NCBI GenBank assembly: GCA_963758505.1
Contig: CAVWVJ010000001.1
Span: forward strand, 310,001-374,000
Length of the DNA stretch: 64,000 nt
Source: Korobacter sp963758505
Lineage (GTDB): Bacteria > Acidobacteriota > Terriglobia > Terriglobales > Acidobacteriaceae
Reading direction: 5' to 3'
Part shown: positions 16,203 to 24,649 of the stretch, piece by piece
Position numbering within the stretch: the first letter of the stretch is position 1
Layout: every line of letters starts with the position of its first letter
Made by a program: the position numbers and the translations under genes
Notes under the pieces: model-generated
What the model was told of the DNA's origin: nothing
The model's database searches: none
The model's input: the letters and a program-made list of their open reading frames with translations, nothing else

Positions 16203-18779
16203 ATGAGCGAAGAAATTGAGATAAAGATACAGATGACCAGCGTGTCCGAAGCCCGCCCCGAGCGCTACGATCCACGCCCGATGGAAGAGAAGTGGTCGGC
16301 GCAGTGGGCGAACGATCCCGAACTGTACGCCGCCGAGACCGACAGCACGAAGCAGAAGTTCTACGTGCTCGAAATGTTGCCGTATCCCTCGGGCGCGCTG
16401 CACATGGGACACGTACGCAATTACGCGATCGGCGATGCCTTGGCGCGCTTCATGTGGATGAGCGGCTACAACGTGCTCCATCCCATGGGTTGGGACGCCT
16501 TCGGATTGCCGGCCGAGAACGCCGCGATCAAGAACCAGCGCCAGCCGAAGGAATGGACGCTGGGCAACATCGAGGCGATGAAGAAACAGATGCGGCGCCT
16601 CGGCTTCGCCTATGACTGGTCCAAGGAAGTGACGACCTGCCTGCCCGAGTACTACCGCTGGAACCAGTGGTTCTTCCTCAAGTTCTACGAGAGGGGTTTG
16701 GCCTATCGCCGCAAGAGCAAGGTGAACTGGTGCCCCGAGTGCGCCACCGTGCTCGCGAACGAGCAGGTGATCGACGGCTGTTGCTGGCGTCATGAAGCCA
16801 CGCGCGTTGAGCAGCGCGAGCTGGAACAGTGGTTCTTCCGCATCACGAATTATGCCGACGAGTTGTTGCGCGACCTGGACCAGCTCGAGGGTTGGCCGGA
16901 AAAAGTAAAGACCATGCAGCGCAACTGGATCGGCCGCAGCGAAGGTGCGCTGGTCACCTTCAAACTCGACGGCGCGCCGGGTCCGAATGGCGATAGCATC
17001 ACGGTCTTCACCACCCGCATCGACACCATCTACGGCGCGACCTCGTTGCAGCTCGCGCCCGAACATCCGATCGTCACGGATTTGGTCGCGGGCAATCCGT
17101 CACTGCTGGCCGCGGTCGAAGACTTGATGCGACAGCAGCGCGCCGCGAAAGAGGTCGGCGACATTGGCGCCATCGAGAAGCACGGCGTGGCGACGGGTGC
17201 GTTCGCGATCAATCCCTTTAACGGAGAGAAAATTCCGATCTGGGTGGCGAACTACATCCTGACGGACTACGGCACCGGCGCCATCATGAGCGTTCCGGCG
17301 CACGATGAGCGAGATTACGAGTTCGCGAACAAGTATGGCCTGGAGGTTCGCGTCGTGGTATTGCCGCGCCGCACCGGGGAGCCCCCCAATGCGGGGAAGC
17401 CCGAAACCAACGTGTTGCCTTACAGCGGCACTGAGAGTCTCCTGATCAACTCCGGCGAATTCAACGGCCTTCCCGTTGCCGAAGCCCTGGAAAAGATGGC
17501 CAGTTACGCCGAGGAACACGGCTTCGGCAAGGCGACCGTCACCTTCCGCCTGAAGGATTGGGGCATCAGTCGCCAGCGTTACTGGGGCACGCCGATCCCC
17601 ATGCTCTACTGCGAAAAATGCGGCGTGGTGCCGGTTCCCGAAGACCAGTTGCCGGTGCTGCTGCCGGACAACGTGGAGATCACGCTCACCGGCGGCTCTC
17701 CGCTCGGACGCCTGCAGGAATGGCTGCACGTGCCGTGCCCGCAGTGCGGCGGCCCGGCCACCCGCGAGACCGACACCATGGACACCTTCGTCGATTCGTC
17801 GTGGTATTTCTACCGCTACACGAATCCGAAGCTCACCACCGCGCCGGTGGACACCAGGACGATCGATTACTGGTTCCCCATCGACCAGTACATTGGCGGC
17901 GTGGAGCACGCCATCCTGCACCTCATCTACTCGCGCTTCTGGACAAAGGTCATGCGCGATCTCGGGCTGGTGCATAACAGCGAGCCTGTGCAGCGCCTGT
18001 TCACCCAGGGCATGGTCATCAAGGACGGCGCCAAGATGTCGAAGTCGCTCGGCAACGTCGTATCGCCGGACGACATGGTCGCGAAGTACGGCGCCGACGC
18101 GACGCGCATGTACACGCTGTTCGCCGCCCCGCCGGACCGCGATCTCGATTGGCAGGATGCAGGAGTGGAAGGCGTGAGCCGCTTCCTCGCGCGCGTCTAT
18201 CGCCTGATTGCGCAGAACCCGCTGAGGGAGGCAGGCACGGCGCATTACAGCCTGGCGGATCTCTCGCCGGAGGGGAAGACCATCGCCCGCAAGTTGCACC
18301 AGACCATCAAGCGCATCACCGACGAACTGGGCGGACGCTGGCACTTCAACACCTGCGTCGCCGCGCTCATGGAGTTCGTGAACGTGTGCTATGCCGCGCC
18401 GGAGCTGTTCGCCAACCCTAAGTCCGGTGGGGAGCGCGCGCTCGTAGCCGACGCGCAGCGCAAGCTCACGCTCTTACTGCAACCGTTCGCTCCTTATCTC
18501 GCGCACGAGTTGTGGACGATGCGCGGCGAGAGTGGCAACCTGTTGCGCGCCTCCTGGCCGCAATATGACCCTGCGCTGGCGAAGGAAGATGAAGTCGAAA
18601 TCGCGGTACAAGTCAACGGCAAGCTGCGCAGCCGGATCGTCGTCTCTACCGACGCCGACGAGGCACAGGTACGCGAATTGGCGCTCGCCGACGAAAAGGT
18701 AAAAGCCGCAATTGACGGAAAAGAGATCGTGAAGATCGTGGTGGTGCCGCGCAAGCTGGTGAATATCGTTGTGAAGTAG
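16203..18779 (+). CDS. leuS: Leucyl-tRNA synthetase
   Basis: 858 residues, the normal bacterial length. This class Ia synthetase charges tRNA-Leu. The HIGH motif is YPSGALHMGH near residue 66 and KMSKS (GAKMSKSLGN) is near 611. The editing domain (CP1) lies between, with TTRIDTIYGATSLQLAPEHP and GTGAIMSVPAHDERD. The zinc-type cysteine pairs CEKCG and CPQCG are visible. The C-terminal VQVNGKLR...KIVVVPRKLVNIVV is typical. All domains are intact. Confidence 0.98.
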   Translation: MSEEIEIKIQMTSVSEARPERYDPRPMEEKWSAQWANDPELYAAETDSTKQKFYVLEMLPYPSGALHMGHVRNYAIGDALARFMWMSGYNVLHPMGWDAFGLPAENAAIKNQRQPKEWTLGNIEAMKKQMRRLGFAYDWSKEVTTCLPEYYRWNQWFFLKFYERGLAYRRKSKVNWCPECATVLANEQVIDGCCWRHEATRVEQRELEQWFFRITNYADELLRDLDQLEGWPEKVKTMQRNWIGRSEGALVTFKLDGAPGPNGDSITVFTTRIDTIYGATSLQLAPEHPIVTDLVAGNPSLLAAVEDLMRQQRAAKEVGDIGAIEKHGVATGAFAINPFNGEKIPIWVANYILTDYGTGAIMSVPAHDERDYEFANKYGLEVRVVVLPRRTGEPPNAGKPETNVLPYSGTESLLINSGEFNGLPVAEALEKMASYAEEHGFGKATVTFRLKDWGISRQRYWGTPIPMLYCEKCGVVPVPEDQLPVLLPDNVEITLTGGSPLGRLQEWLHVPCPQCGGPATRETDTMDTFVDSSWYFYRYTNPKLTTAPVDTRTIDYWFPIDQYIGGVEHAILHLIYSRFWTKVMRDLGLVHNSEPVQRLFTQGMVIKDGAKMSKSLGNVVSPDDMVAKYGADATRMYTLFAAPPDRDLDWQDAGVEGVSRFLARVYRLIAQNPLREAGTAHYSLADLSPEGKTIARKLHQTIKRITDELGGRWHFNTCVAALMEFVNVCYAAPELFANPKSGGERALVADAQRKLTLLLQPFAPYLAHELWTMRGESGNLLRASWPQYDPALAKEDEVEIAVQVNGKLRSRIVVSTDADEAQVRELALADEKVKAAIDGKEIVKIVVVPRKLVNIVVK

Positions 18780-18780
18780 G

Positions 18781-18960
18781 TTCGCCACGCGTCAGCCGAC
18801 GATTCAGCTTCCTCTCCATCCCTCTCTCTTGTTGTCATCCAGAGGAGCGCAGCGACGCAGGGATTTGCTGTTCGCCAGGCGTCAGCCGACGATTCAGCTT
18901 CCTCTCCATGCCTCTCTCTTGTTGTCATCCAGAGGAGCGCAGCGACGTAGGGATCTGCTG
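18781..18960. repeat. Tandem duplication, two 90-bp copies
   Basis: Copies 18781-18870 and 18871-18960 differ at four positions. Each ends with TTGTCATCCAGAGGAGCGCA then GCGACG(C/T)AGGGAT, a member of the GTCATCC repeat family also seen at 63675. It fills the gap between leuS and the zinc-ribbon gene. Confidence 0.95.
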
Positions 18961-18968
18961 TTAGACGT

Positions 18969-19136
18969 CTATCCCATTCCCAAGTCGTCGGACGTTTCCA
19001 GCGGCGTCCCGCAATCGCGACAGATCTGGGCAGAGCAGTCGCCGCACGTCAGCGGGTGCTGCACTTCCTTGGCGCAGCGTGGACAATAAAACAGCGCCGG
19101 TGGCTCTTCTTGTGACTCTTTTGAAGGCTCGCTCAT
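18969..19136 (-). CDS. 55-residue zinc-ribbon protein, linked to SpoIIE phosphatase gene
   Basis: A very small protein with six cysteines: YCPRCAKEV, LTCGDCSAQICRDCG. The spacing fits one or two zinc knuckles. It starts 4 bases after the phosphatase stop on the same strand, so the two are very likely co-translated. Function is unknown; it could be an adaptor of the phosphatase. The tail ends LETSDDLGMG. Confidence 0.7.
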   Translation of the reverse strand: MSEPSKESQEEPPALFYCPRCAKEVQHPLTCGDCSAQICRDCGTPLETSDDLGMG

Positions 19137-19140
19137 CGCT

Positions 19141-21279
19141 TTACCTCGCCCGCGCCAGCACGATCGTGATGTCGTCGGGCTGTTCCGCGCCGCCGATCCA
19201 ATCGATAACGGCCGTAACCACCGCGTCGGCGATCCGCGGCAGCGGTAGCGAAGAGTTCTCGCGCACAATCTGCAGCAGTCGTTCCTCTCCGAATTCGCCG
19301 AACTCGTTTTCCGGTTCGGTCACGCCGTCGGAATACGCGACGATGATGTCCCCGGCGTGCAAGTCCACGACATCGTTCTCATAACTGACGCCGCCAAAGA
19401 GTCCCACCACCATTCCGCCGTCGCCCAGTTTGCGATGGGAACCGTCCGGGCAAATTACAAAAGGCGGCAGATGGCCCGCGTTGGAGTACGTGAGTCGCCG
19501 CCGGTCACCGTCGTAAAAGCCGAGGAACATGGTGGCGTATTTCGCGGCTGGAGTGCTGCGATAGAGCTGCTCGTTGAGCAATGCCAGCAGCGTGGCCGGA
19601 GGCAGATGTTCGCCCGGGTGCGAAAGAATCAGCGAACTCTTGCCGACCGCCGTTCCTACCTTGGCCTCGGTAAATACCTCTTCAATGGTGTACGCGCGCA
19701 CGAAGGCGTGCACCGTCGCCATGAGCAGGGCAGCGGAAATTCCCTTGCCGCTGATATCCCCGACCGCAAGTCCCATCTGGTTCTGCCCGAGCTGCAGGAA
19801 ATCGTAATAGTCGCCGCTGACGGTACGGGCCGGCCGGCAGATGCCGTGCATTTCGAGCGATTCGGTCTGGTTGATCTCGCGCGGAAACAGCAGGGCCTGC
19901 ACCTCCTGCGCGATGGCCAGTTCGCTCTCCAGCTTCTGCTTTTCCTTCTGCTCGGCGATCAGTCCTTCGATCGAAGCGGTCATTGAGTTGAAAGACCCCT
20001 CCAGGGCCGCGAGCTGGTCTCTCGATCGAATCTGGATGCGGTGATTGAATTCGCCCTTGTTGATGTACTGCGTCGCGTCATACAGCTCGGCGACACTGCG
20101 CGTAATGGTGCGGGTGAGCCGAAGCCCGATGAATAGCGCGATCAGCTCGATCACGAAGAGCAACGCGGCAATGACTTCCAGCACCACCACGGCAATCGAT
20201 GCATTCTTGCCCATGGCCTCGAACAGCCGGGTGTAGAGCTGCGACGGCCGCGTCTGCACCATCAGCAGCCCGCGTTCTGACTTGCCGTCCTCCCAGTGCA
20301 GGAAGCTGGGCACCGTCGGGAAGGGAGGAAGCCAGTCAAAGAGGTTTACCGCCTGCGGAACGGATCCCGCGGAGACGGCGCCGCCACCCTTATCCGCTTC
20401 GTCCAGGGTCACGTACGACTGTCCCTCTCGTCCATCCTGGATGCGGACCTTGGTCTGGCCCTGCCGCTTCTTCTCGTTTTCCGCGCGCGGCGTGTCCGGC
20501 GGATAGATGCTGACCGCCCCCAGCTGTTCCGCCATCTGCGCCAGCAGTTCTTTCTGCACAGGAATGCTGCTGACCATCACCAGTGCATCATTGCCCACTT
20601 GTTGCCGCGACACGGCTCGCAGGAAGACCCGCCCATCGCCTACCACCATCGCCTGGAATCCGTCCTTGGCGTGCTCGGGAACCTGCAGCGGAGTGTCGCC
20701 CTGCCGCCCTTGCAGCAGGTAGCCCTTGCCGCGATACCACAAGGTCACGCGCCGTCGGGGGAACTGGCGGTCGGCGCTATCTCTGTCAATGAGTTCGCCC
20801 ACGTTTTGCTCGAGTTTGCCCGCGTGTGCCAGGCCCTTGGCTTCACCCATCAGCGTGTTGTTCGCCGATGCCAGCCGATGCAGCTCCATGTGCAATTCAT
20901 TGGTGGCGAGGTAGGTCGCGAATTGCCCGGCAAAAATCCATCCTGCTACCACGAACATCGCGAACAGCAGTACGACCGGAATAACCCCGATGAAAACGTA
21001 GGTGACGATCAGCCGGTTGCGCAGCCGCCACATCCACGTGCGGCGTACCCAGCGCAGGAGCCATAATGCCGCGAAGCACCCGACGACAAACGTCAGGAAT
21101 GTCAGCCAGCCCCCGGCAAAGTCGGACTGCGGCTTAATGAGCTTCAGCCCGCGCCGCACCAGCCAGAGCAGCAGATCGACCACCCCGAGATACACGGTGT
21201 AGCGGCCCACGAACGATTGGGGATACCAGCCCTTCAGGACTAGCCAGTCTTTTGCGTCACGAAGTGCAGATCGTTTCAT
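19141..21279 (-). CDS. Membrane HAMP-SpoIIE (PP2C-type) serine phosphatase
   Basis: 712 residues. N-terminal membrane helices (VVDLLLWLVRRGL, WLTFLTFVVGCFAALWLL, FIGVIPVVLLFAMFVVAGW) frame a periplasmic sensor of about 230 residues. A further helix (AVVVLEVIAALLFVIELIALFIGL) and HAMP domain follow (about 375-430). A coiled-coil (EQKEKQKLESELAIAQEVQALLFP) leads into the SpoIIE catalytic domain (SGDYYDFLQ, VGDISGKGISAALLMA, YSNAGH, YSDGVTE, PDDITIVL) with its metal aspartates intact. This RsbU-like layout suggests an envelope signal dephosphorylating an anti-anti-sigma factor; none is encoded nearby. Confidence 0.92.
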   Translation of the reverse strand: MKRSALRDAKDWLVLKGWYPQSFVGRYTVYLGVVDLLLWLVRRGLKLIKPQSDFAGGWLTFLTFVVGCFAALWLLRWVRRTWMWRLRNRLIVTYVFIGVIPVVLLFAMFVVAGWIFAGQFATYLATNELHMELHRLASANNTLMGEAKGLAHAGKLEQNVGELIDRDSADRQFPRRRVTLWYRGKGYLLQGRQGDTPLQVPEHAKDGFQAMVVGDGRVFLRAVSRQQVGNDALVMVSSIPVQKELLAQMAEQLGAVSIYPPDTPRAENEKKRQGQTKVRIQDGREGQSYVTLDEADKGGGAVSAGSVPQAVNLFDWLPPFPTVPSFLHWEDGKSERGLLMVQTRPSQLYTRLFEAMGKNASIAVVVLEVIAALLFVIELIALFIGLRLTRTITRSVAELYDATQYINKGEFNHRIQIRSRDQLAALEGSFNSMTASIEGLIAEQKEKQKLESELAIAQEVQALLFPREINQTESLEMHGICRPARTVSGDYYDFLQLGQNQMGLAVGDISGKGISAALLMATVHAFVRAYTIEEVFTEAKVGTAVGKSSLILSHPGEHLPPATLLALLNEQLYRSTPAAKYATMFLGFYDGDRRRLTYSNAGHLPPFVICPDGSHRKLGDGGMVVGLFGGVSYENDVVDLHAGDIIVAYSDGVTEPENEFGEFGEERLLQIVRENSSLPLPRIADAVVTAVIDWIGGAEQPDDITIVLARAR

Positions 21280-21394
21280 GGTTTTTGCTGGCTACGGCCG
21301 GGTGCCCGGATTATATAGTTCTCGCCCTGCAGTCATGGTGAAAACGCGCTGCAGCTCTCATTGAATACGGTATCGCCTCGAGGGCGGTTCGCGA

Positions 21395-21595
21395 TTAAAT
21401 CTCGGGATAAAAATCGAAGAAAGCTTCCAGGCTCTGGCGCAGCTGTTTTTCGATCTCTTCCTTGGAACCCTCGAGCAGGTGCATGGTCACGCGCGCCTCG
21501 TGCCCGTTCTTCAGCTTGAGGGGTGCATCGCCGACTTCCGCGATCTCATCGGAGGGAAGGAGACGAAGTCCGTAGATCAATGTTAAGTTCGCCAT
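21395..21595 (-). CDS. Small conserved-looking hypothetical protein
   Basis: 66 residues. LTLIYGLRLLPSDEI...VTMHLLEGSKEEIEKQLRQSLEAFFDFY has a beta-strand then a charged helix with three spaced leucines, suggesting a small alpha/beta protein. No family is recognised and there is no signal or membrane segment. It is divergent from the next gene; the ATG at 21595 leaves 80 bases between them. Confidence 0.55.
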   Translation of the reverse strand: MANLTLIYGLRLLPSDEIAEVGDAPLKLKNGHEARVTMHLLEGSKEEIEKQLRQSLEAFFDFYPEI

Positions 21596-21675
21596 GCTTC
21601 AATTCTAAGCTGCGCGGAGGTACCTGTGCGCCAAGGGTTTCAGCAATCCTGAAAAGTCGGATAAAATCCTCTGCG

Positions 21676-22443
21676 GTGATCAAACCTCTCGTTCTTACCA
21701 CTCTCGTACTCGGCGCGGCGCTGGCAGTGGCGCAGGGGCAAGCTCCGGCCCAGCAACCCGCGCCGGAGACCCAGCCCCAGACCGCTCCCGGCCAGCCGCA
21801 GGTCAAGGTTAATTACCTGAATGTCTGCACGCCCTCCGAGGAGGAGCAGAAGGAACTGAAGGCGGCGCTGAATCGCATCCCCAAGGAGCCGAAATTCGCC
21901 CGCGACTTCGAGATTTCGCGCGGCCGTTCCACCCTATCCGAGCAGGCGAATGTGCTCCAGGCCATGCCGGCACCCTCGGAAGAGGCCGGTTCGCCCGTCT
22001 CCGACTGGGTACGCATCCGTCATGAATTCGGCGCCCTCTCTGCCTTTGCCAACGCGCAATATTCCTTCACCACTGACGACAAGGGAGCCATCGAGAACAT
22101 CGTCTTCCGTCTTCGCGAGCCCAAGGATGTGGTGCAGATTTCGCTCTCGAACACCGTGACCACAACCAAGTCTCCGAAGGAGATTCTCGCCTCCGAAACC
22201 CCAGTGGACCGCATTCGCCTGGAGCGCTTTGGCAAATCGTCCGTGGTGTTGGCGCGCTGTCCGTCCGGCGACCAATCCAAGTACAACTACCTCTTCGACT
22301 CGGCGACGGCGATCTTTTCGACTTATCGCACCGCGATGGGAGCCCGGGCCGTGGTCCCCACGGATATGGCGCGCCTCGGCGATCCCTCGGCTACGAAAAA
22401 ACCTGCAGCCAGGCCCAAATCTGCACCGGCAGACAAGAAGTAA
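21676..22443 (+). CDS. Exported protein of unknown function
   Basis: 255 residues from GTG 21676, the codon that starts a proper signal peptide (PLVLTTLVLGAALAVAQG). An upstream in-frame ATG at 21523 would give a leader without any signal and would overlap the divergent gene. After a Pro/Gln stretch the domain begins KVNYLNVCTPSEEEQKELKAALNRIP. A strand-rich middle (FSTTDDKG-like turn, IENIVFRLREPKDVVQISLS) and a basic Pro/Ala tail follow. No known domain is recognised. A 47-base gap to trxB suggests possible co-transcription. Confidence 0.68.
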   Translation: MIKPLVLTTLVLGAALAVAQGQAPAQQPAPETQPQTAPGQPQVKVNYLNVCTPSEEEQKELKAALNRIPKEPKFARDFEISRGRSTLSEQANVLQAMPAPSEEAGSPVSDWVRIRHEFGALSAFANAQYSFTTDDKGAIENIVFRLREPKDVVQISLSNTVTTTKSPKEILASETPVDRIRLERFGKSSVVLARCPSGDQSKYNYLFDSATAIFSTYRTAMGARAVVPTDMARLGDPSATKKPAARPKSAPADKK

Positions 22444-22490
22444 GTAGCAGCTGAATCGACTTCACAGTTTCAGGAATCAAAATAGTCCCT

Positions 22491-23426
22491 ATGAACGATA
22501 GCGTACGCAATACGGTCATCCTGGGTTCCGGCTGCGCGGGGCTCACCGCCGCGATCTACGCGGCTCGCGCCAACCTGAAGCCGCTCGTCGTCCAGGGCCA
22601 CGAGCCTGGAGGACAGCTCTCGATGACCACCCTCGTCGAGAATTTTCCCGGCTTCCCCGAAGGCATCCAGGGACCTGAACTGATCGAGAACATGCACAAG
22701 CAGGCCGAACGCTTCGGGACCGACTTCCATACCGGCCACCTGCATCGCGCCGACTTTTCGAAGCGTCCCTTTGAGCTGAGCGTGGGGAAGGAAACCATTC
22801 TTACCCGCACCCTGATCATCGCCTCTGGCGCCTCGGCACGCTGGCTCAACCTGAAGAACGAACAGGCGCTCATCGGGCATGGCGTCTCCTCCTGCGCTAC
22901 CTGCGACGGCTTCTTTTTCTCCGGGAAAGAGATTGCCGTGATCGGCGGTGGAGACTCCGCCATGGAAGAAGCGCTCTTCCTCACGCGCTTCGCCACCAAG
23001 GTCACGCTCATCCATCGCCGCGACGCTTTTCGCGCCTCCAAGATCATGCTCGATCGCGCTCGCAAGCACGAGAAGATCAAGTTCATGACCGATACCGTGG
23101 TCGAGGATGTGCACGACGCGTCCAGGATGGAAGTCACCGGCCTGACCCTGCGCAACCTCAAGACCGACACGCTTTCAGAGCTGCCGGTCTCCGCCATGTT
23201 CCTCGGCATCGGCCATCATCCCAATACCACCGCCTTTGGCGATCAACTCGAGAAGGACGCCGACGGCTACCTGGTCACCCGGGACAACGTCTTCACCCGT
23301 GTCCCCGGTGTCTTCGCCTGCGGCGACGTGCAGGACCGCCGCTATCGGCAGGCCATCACCGCCGCCGGCACCGGATGCATGGCAGCTCTGGAAGTCGAGC
23401 GCTTCCTCGAAGAACACGAGGTCTAG
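22491..23426 (+). CDS. trxB: Thioredoxin reductase
   Basis: 311 residues. A flavoenzyme that reduces thioredoxin with NADPH. FAD-binding GSGCAGLTAAIYAARA is at the N-terminus, the redox pair CATC at residues 135-138, the NADPH fold GGGDSAMEEA with HRRDAFRASK, and a C-terminal GDVQDRRYRQAITAAGTGC. Family length and order are normal. The downstream leader-ABC operon has its own promoter, beginning 3 bases after the trxB stop. Confidence 0.96.
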   Translation: MNDSVRNTVILGSGCAGLTAAIYAARANLKPLVVQGHEPGGQLSMTTLVENFPGFPEGIQGPELIENMHKQAERFGTDFHTGHLHRADFSKRPFELSVGKETILTRTLIIASGASARWLNLKNEQALIGHGVSSCATCDGFFFSGKEIAVIGGGDSAMEEALFLTRFATKVTLIHRRDAFRASKIMLDRARKHEKIKFMTDTVVEDVHDASRMEVTGLTLRNLKTDTLSELPVSAMFLGIGHHPNTTAFGDQLEKDADGYLVTRDNVFTRVPGVFACGDVQDRRYRQAITAAGTGCMAALEVERFLEEHEV

Positions 23427-23428
23427 GT

Positions 23429-23457
23429 TTGCCAATCCTGCGCGCTTAGGGTTTAAT
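23429..23457 (+). promoter_or_regulatory. Sigma-70-type promoter of the leader-ABC operon
   Basis: TTGCCA (23429-23434), a 17-base spacer, then TTTAAT (23452-23457). Each box is one mismatch from consensus. The predicted start, about 23464-23466, coincides with the ATG of the leader ORF, so the mRNA would be leaderless or nearly so. Confidence 0.7.
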
Positions 23458-23465
23458 AGGTCTCC

Positions 23466-23558
23466 ATGACGTCCTCCGTCCACGCCTGTTGCTGTACCTC
23501 AGCCACCATGCTGATGTGTATGTGCATGCAATCCGTGGGCGTGAGGAGAGTTTTCTAA
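23466..23558 (+). CDS. Cys/Met-rich leader peptide (30 residues), predicted attenuator sensor
   Basis: The ORF has 30 sense codons and a TAA. Codons 8-10 are three consecutive Cys codons (TGT TGC TGT, 23487-23495). Codons 15-21 read Met-Leu-Met-Cys-Met-Cys-Met. In total five Cys and five Met are found in 30 residues, far above any protein in the window. No ribosome-binding site is visible, but the predicted transcript starts at the ATG. An intrinsic terminator lies 23 bases after the stop and the sulfonate-type ABC genes follow. The peptide itself probably has no function; translation speed through the Cys codons would be the signal. Confidence 0.72.
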   Translation: MTSSVHACCCTSATMLMCMCMQSVGVRRVF

Positions 23559-23619
23559 GTCAAACAGATCGAACCTCCCAATGGCCCACGACTTCAATCT
23601 CGTGGGCCGTTTTGTTTTT
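23479..23619 (+). promoter_or_regulatory. Predicted transcription attenuator (alternative hairpins 1:2, 2:3, 3:4)
   Basis: Segment 1, CACGCC (23481-23486), pairs with segment 2, GGCGTG (23538-23543). Segment 2, CGTGGGC (23534-23540) plus GAGG (23543-23546), can instead pair with segment 3, CCTC (23574-23577) and GCCCACG (23584-23590). Segment 3 also forms the terminator stem with segment 4 (23600-23608). A ribosome stalled on the Cys codons would cover segment 1 and leave segment 2 free to block the terminator. A ribosome reaching the stop would cover segment 2 and let the terminator form. Confidence 0.68.
23581..23619 (+). terminator. Intrinsic terminator between leader peptide and ABC operon
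   Basis: GGCCCACGA (23583-23591) and TCGTGGGCC (23600-23608) form a perfect 9-bp stem, extended by a G-U and an A-U pair, with an 8-base loop. TTTTGTTTTT follows. It sits 20 bases before the start codon of the substrate-binding protein gene. Confidence 0.88.
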
Positions 23620-23638
23620 GCGATACGAAGGAGCCGCC

Positions 23639-24649
23639 TTGAACCTCAGCCAGCCATTCCGAACAACGCCTGTCGTGGCGATCGCGACCATCGTTCTCAT
23701 CCTGTTCAGCGCAGGATGCCGCAAGTCTGCCGACAAGCTGCAGGTGCTCCGCCTCGACTACGCCTACTACAGCCCGGTGAGCCTCGTGCTCAAGCAGCAG
23801 CACATTGTGGAAGACGACTTCGCGAAAGACGGCATCAAGGTCGAATGGGCCCAAAGTCTCGGCAGCAACAAGGCCCTCGAACTGCTCAACAGCAAGAGCG
23901 TGGATTTCGGCTCGACCGCCGGAGCCGCTGCCCTGATTGGCCGCGCCAACGGCAATCCCATCAAGACGATCTACGTCTCTTCGCGCCCCGAGTGGACCGC
24001 GTTGGTTGCGCTGAAGAACAGTCCCATCCAGAAGGTCCAGGACCTCAAGGGTAAGAAGATCGCCGTCACCCGCGGTACCGATCCTTATGTTTTCCTGCTG
24101 CGCGCTCTCTACGGAGCGGGACTCACGGAGAACGACGTCGAACTCGTACCGCTCCAGCATCCCGATGGCCGCAACGCCCTCGAGCGTGGAGACGTCGATG
24201 CCTGGGCCGGTCTCGATCCCATGATGGCGCAGACCGAGTTGGAAAAGGGCTCCCGGCTCTTCTTCCGCGACGTGAACCTCAACAGCTACTCCGTGCTCAA
24301 CGTGCGCGAAGAGTTTGCCGCGCAGCATCCCGACTACGTGAAGCGCGTGCTCGCCGACTATGAAAAGGCGCGCAACTGGGCGATCCAGCATCCCGACGAC
24401 TTGCGCAAGCTCTACGCCGCGCAGACGAAGCTCAGCGAACCCGTGGCCGCCCGCGTCCTCGAACGCAATGACTTCAGCAACTCAACCATTGGCGACGAAC
24501 AGAAAAAGGTCATCGCCGGCAGCGGCGATGTGCTGAAAAAGGCCGGCGTGATCTCGGCGAACACCGACATTCGCCGCGACCCTGAATCAGCTCATCGATC
24601 CGCAATACGGCCAGGCCGTCGTCGCCGCGAAAACTACGAGCGCGCATGA
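23639..24649 (+). CDS. ABC transporter substrate-binding lipoprotein, sulfonate/taurine/nitrate type, 3' frameshift
   Basis: About 336 residues from TTG 23639, which has GAAGGAG five bases upstream. A lipoprotein signal (VVAIATIVLILFSAGC) is followed by the SsuA/TauA-like fold: LRLDYAYYSPVSLVLKQQ, FGSTAGAAALIGRANGNPI, DLKGKKIAVTRGTDPYVFLLRAL, DAWAGLDPMMAQ. The C-terminus changes frame at about 24572: dropping one C restores DIAATLNQLIDPQYGQAV and a stop at 24651-24653. As given, the last 25 or so residues are basic and unrelated. It heads an operon with the permease and ATPase. Cys-codon attenuation upstream favours an organosulfur substrate (inference). Confidence 0.85.
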   Translation: MNLSQPFRTTPVVAIATIVLILFSAGCRKSADKLQVLRLDYAYYSPVSLVLKQQHIVEDDFAKDGIKVEWAQSLGSNKALELLNSKSVDFGSTAGAAALIGRANGNPIKTIYVSSRPEWTALVALKNSPIQKVQDLKGKKIAVTRGTDPYVFLLRALYGAGLTENDVELVPLQHPDGRNALERGDVDAWAGLDPMMAQTELEKGSRLFFRDVNLNSYSVLNVREEFAAQHPDYVKRVLADYEKARNWAIQHPDDLRKLYAAQTKLSEPVAARVLERNDFSNSTIGDEQKKVIAGSGDVLKKAGVISANTDIRRDPESAHRSAIRPGRRRRENYERA

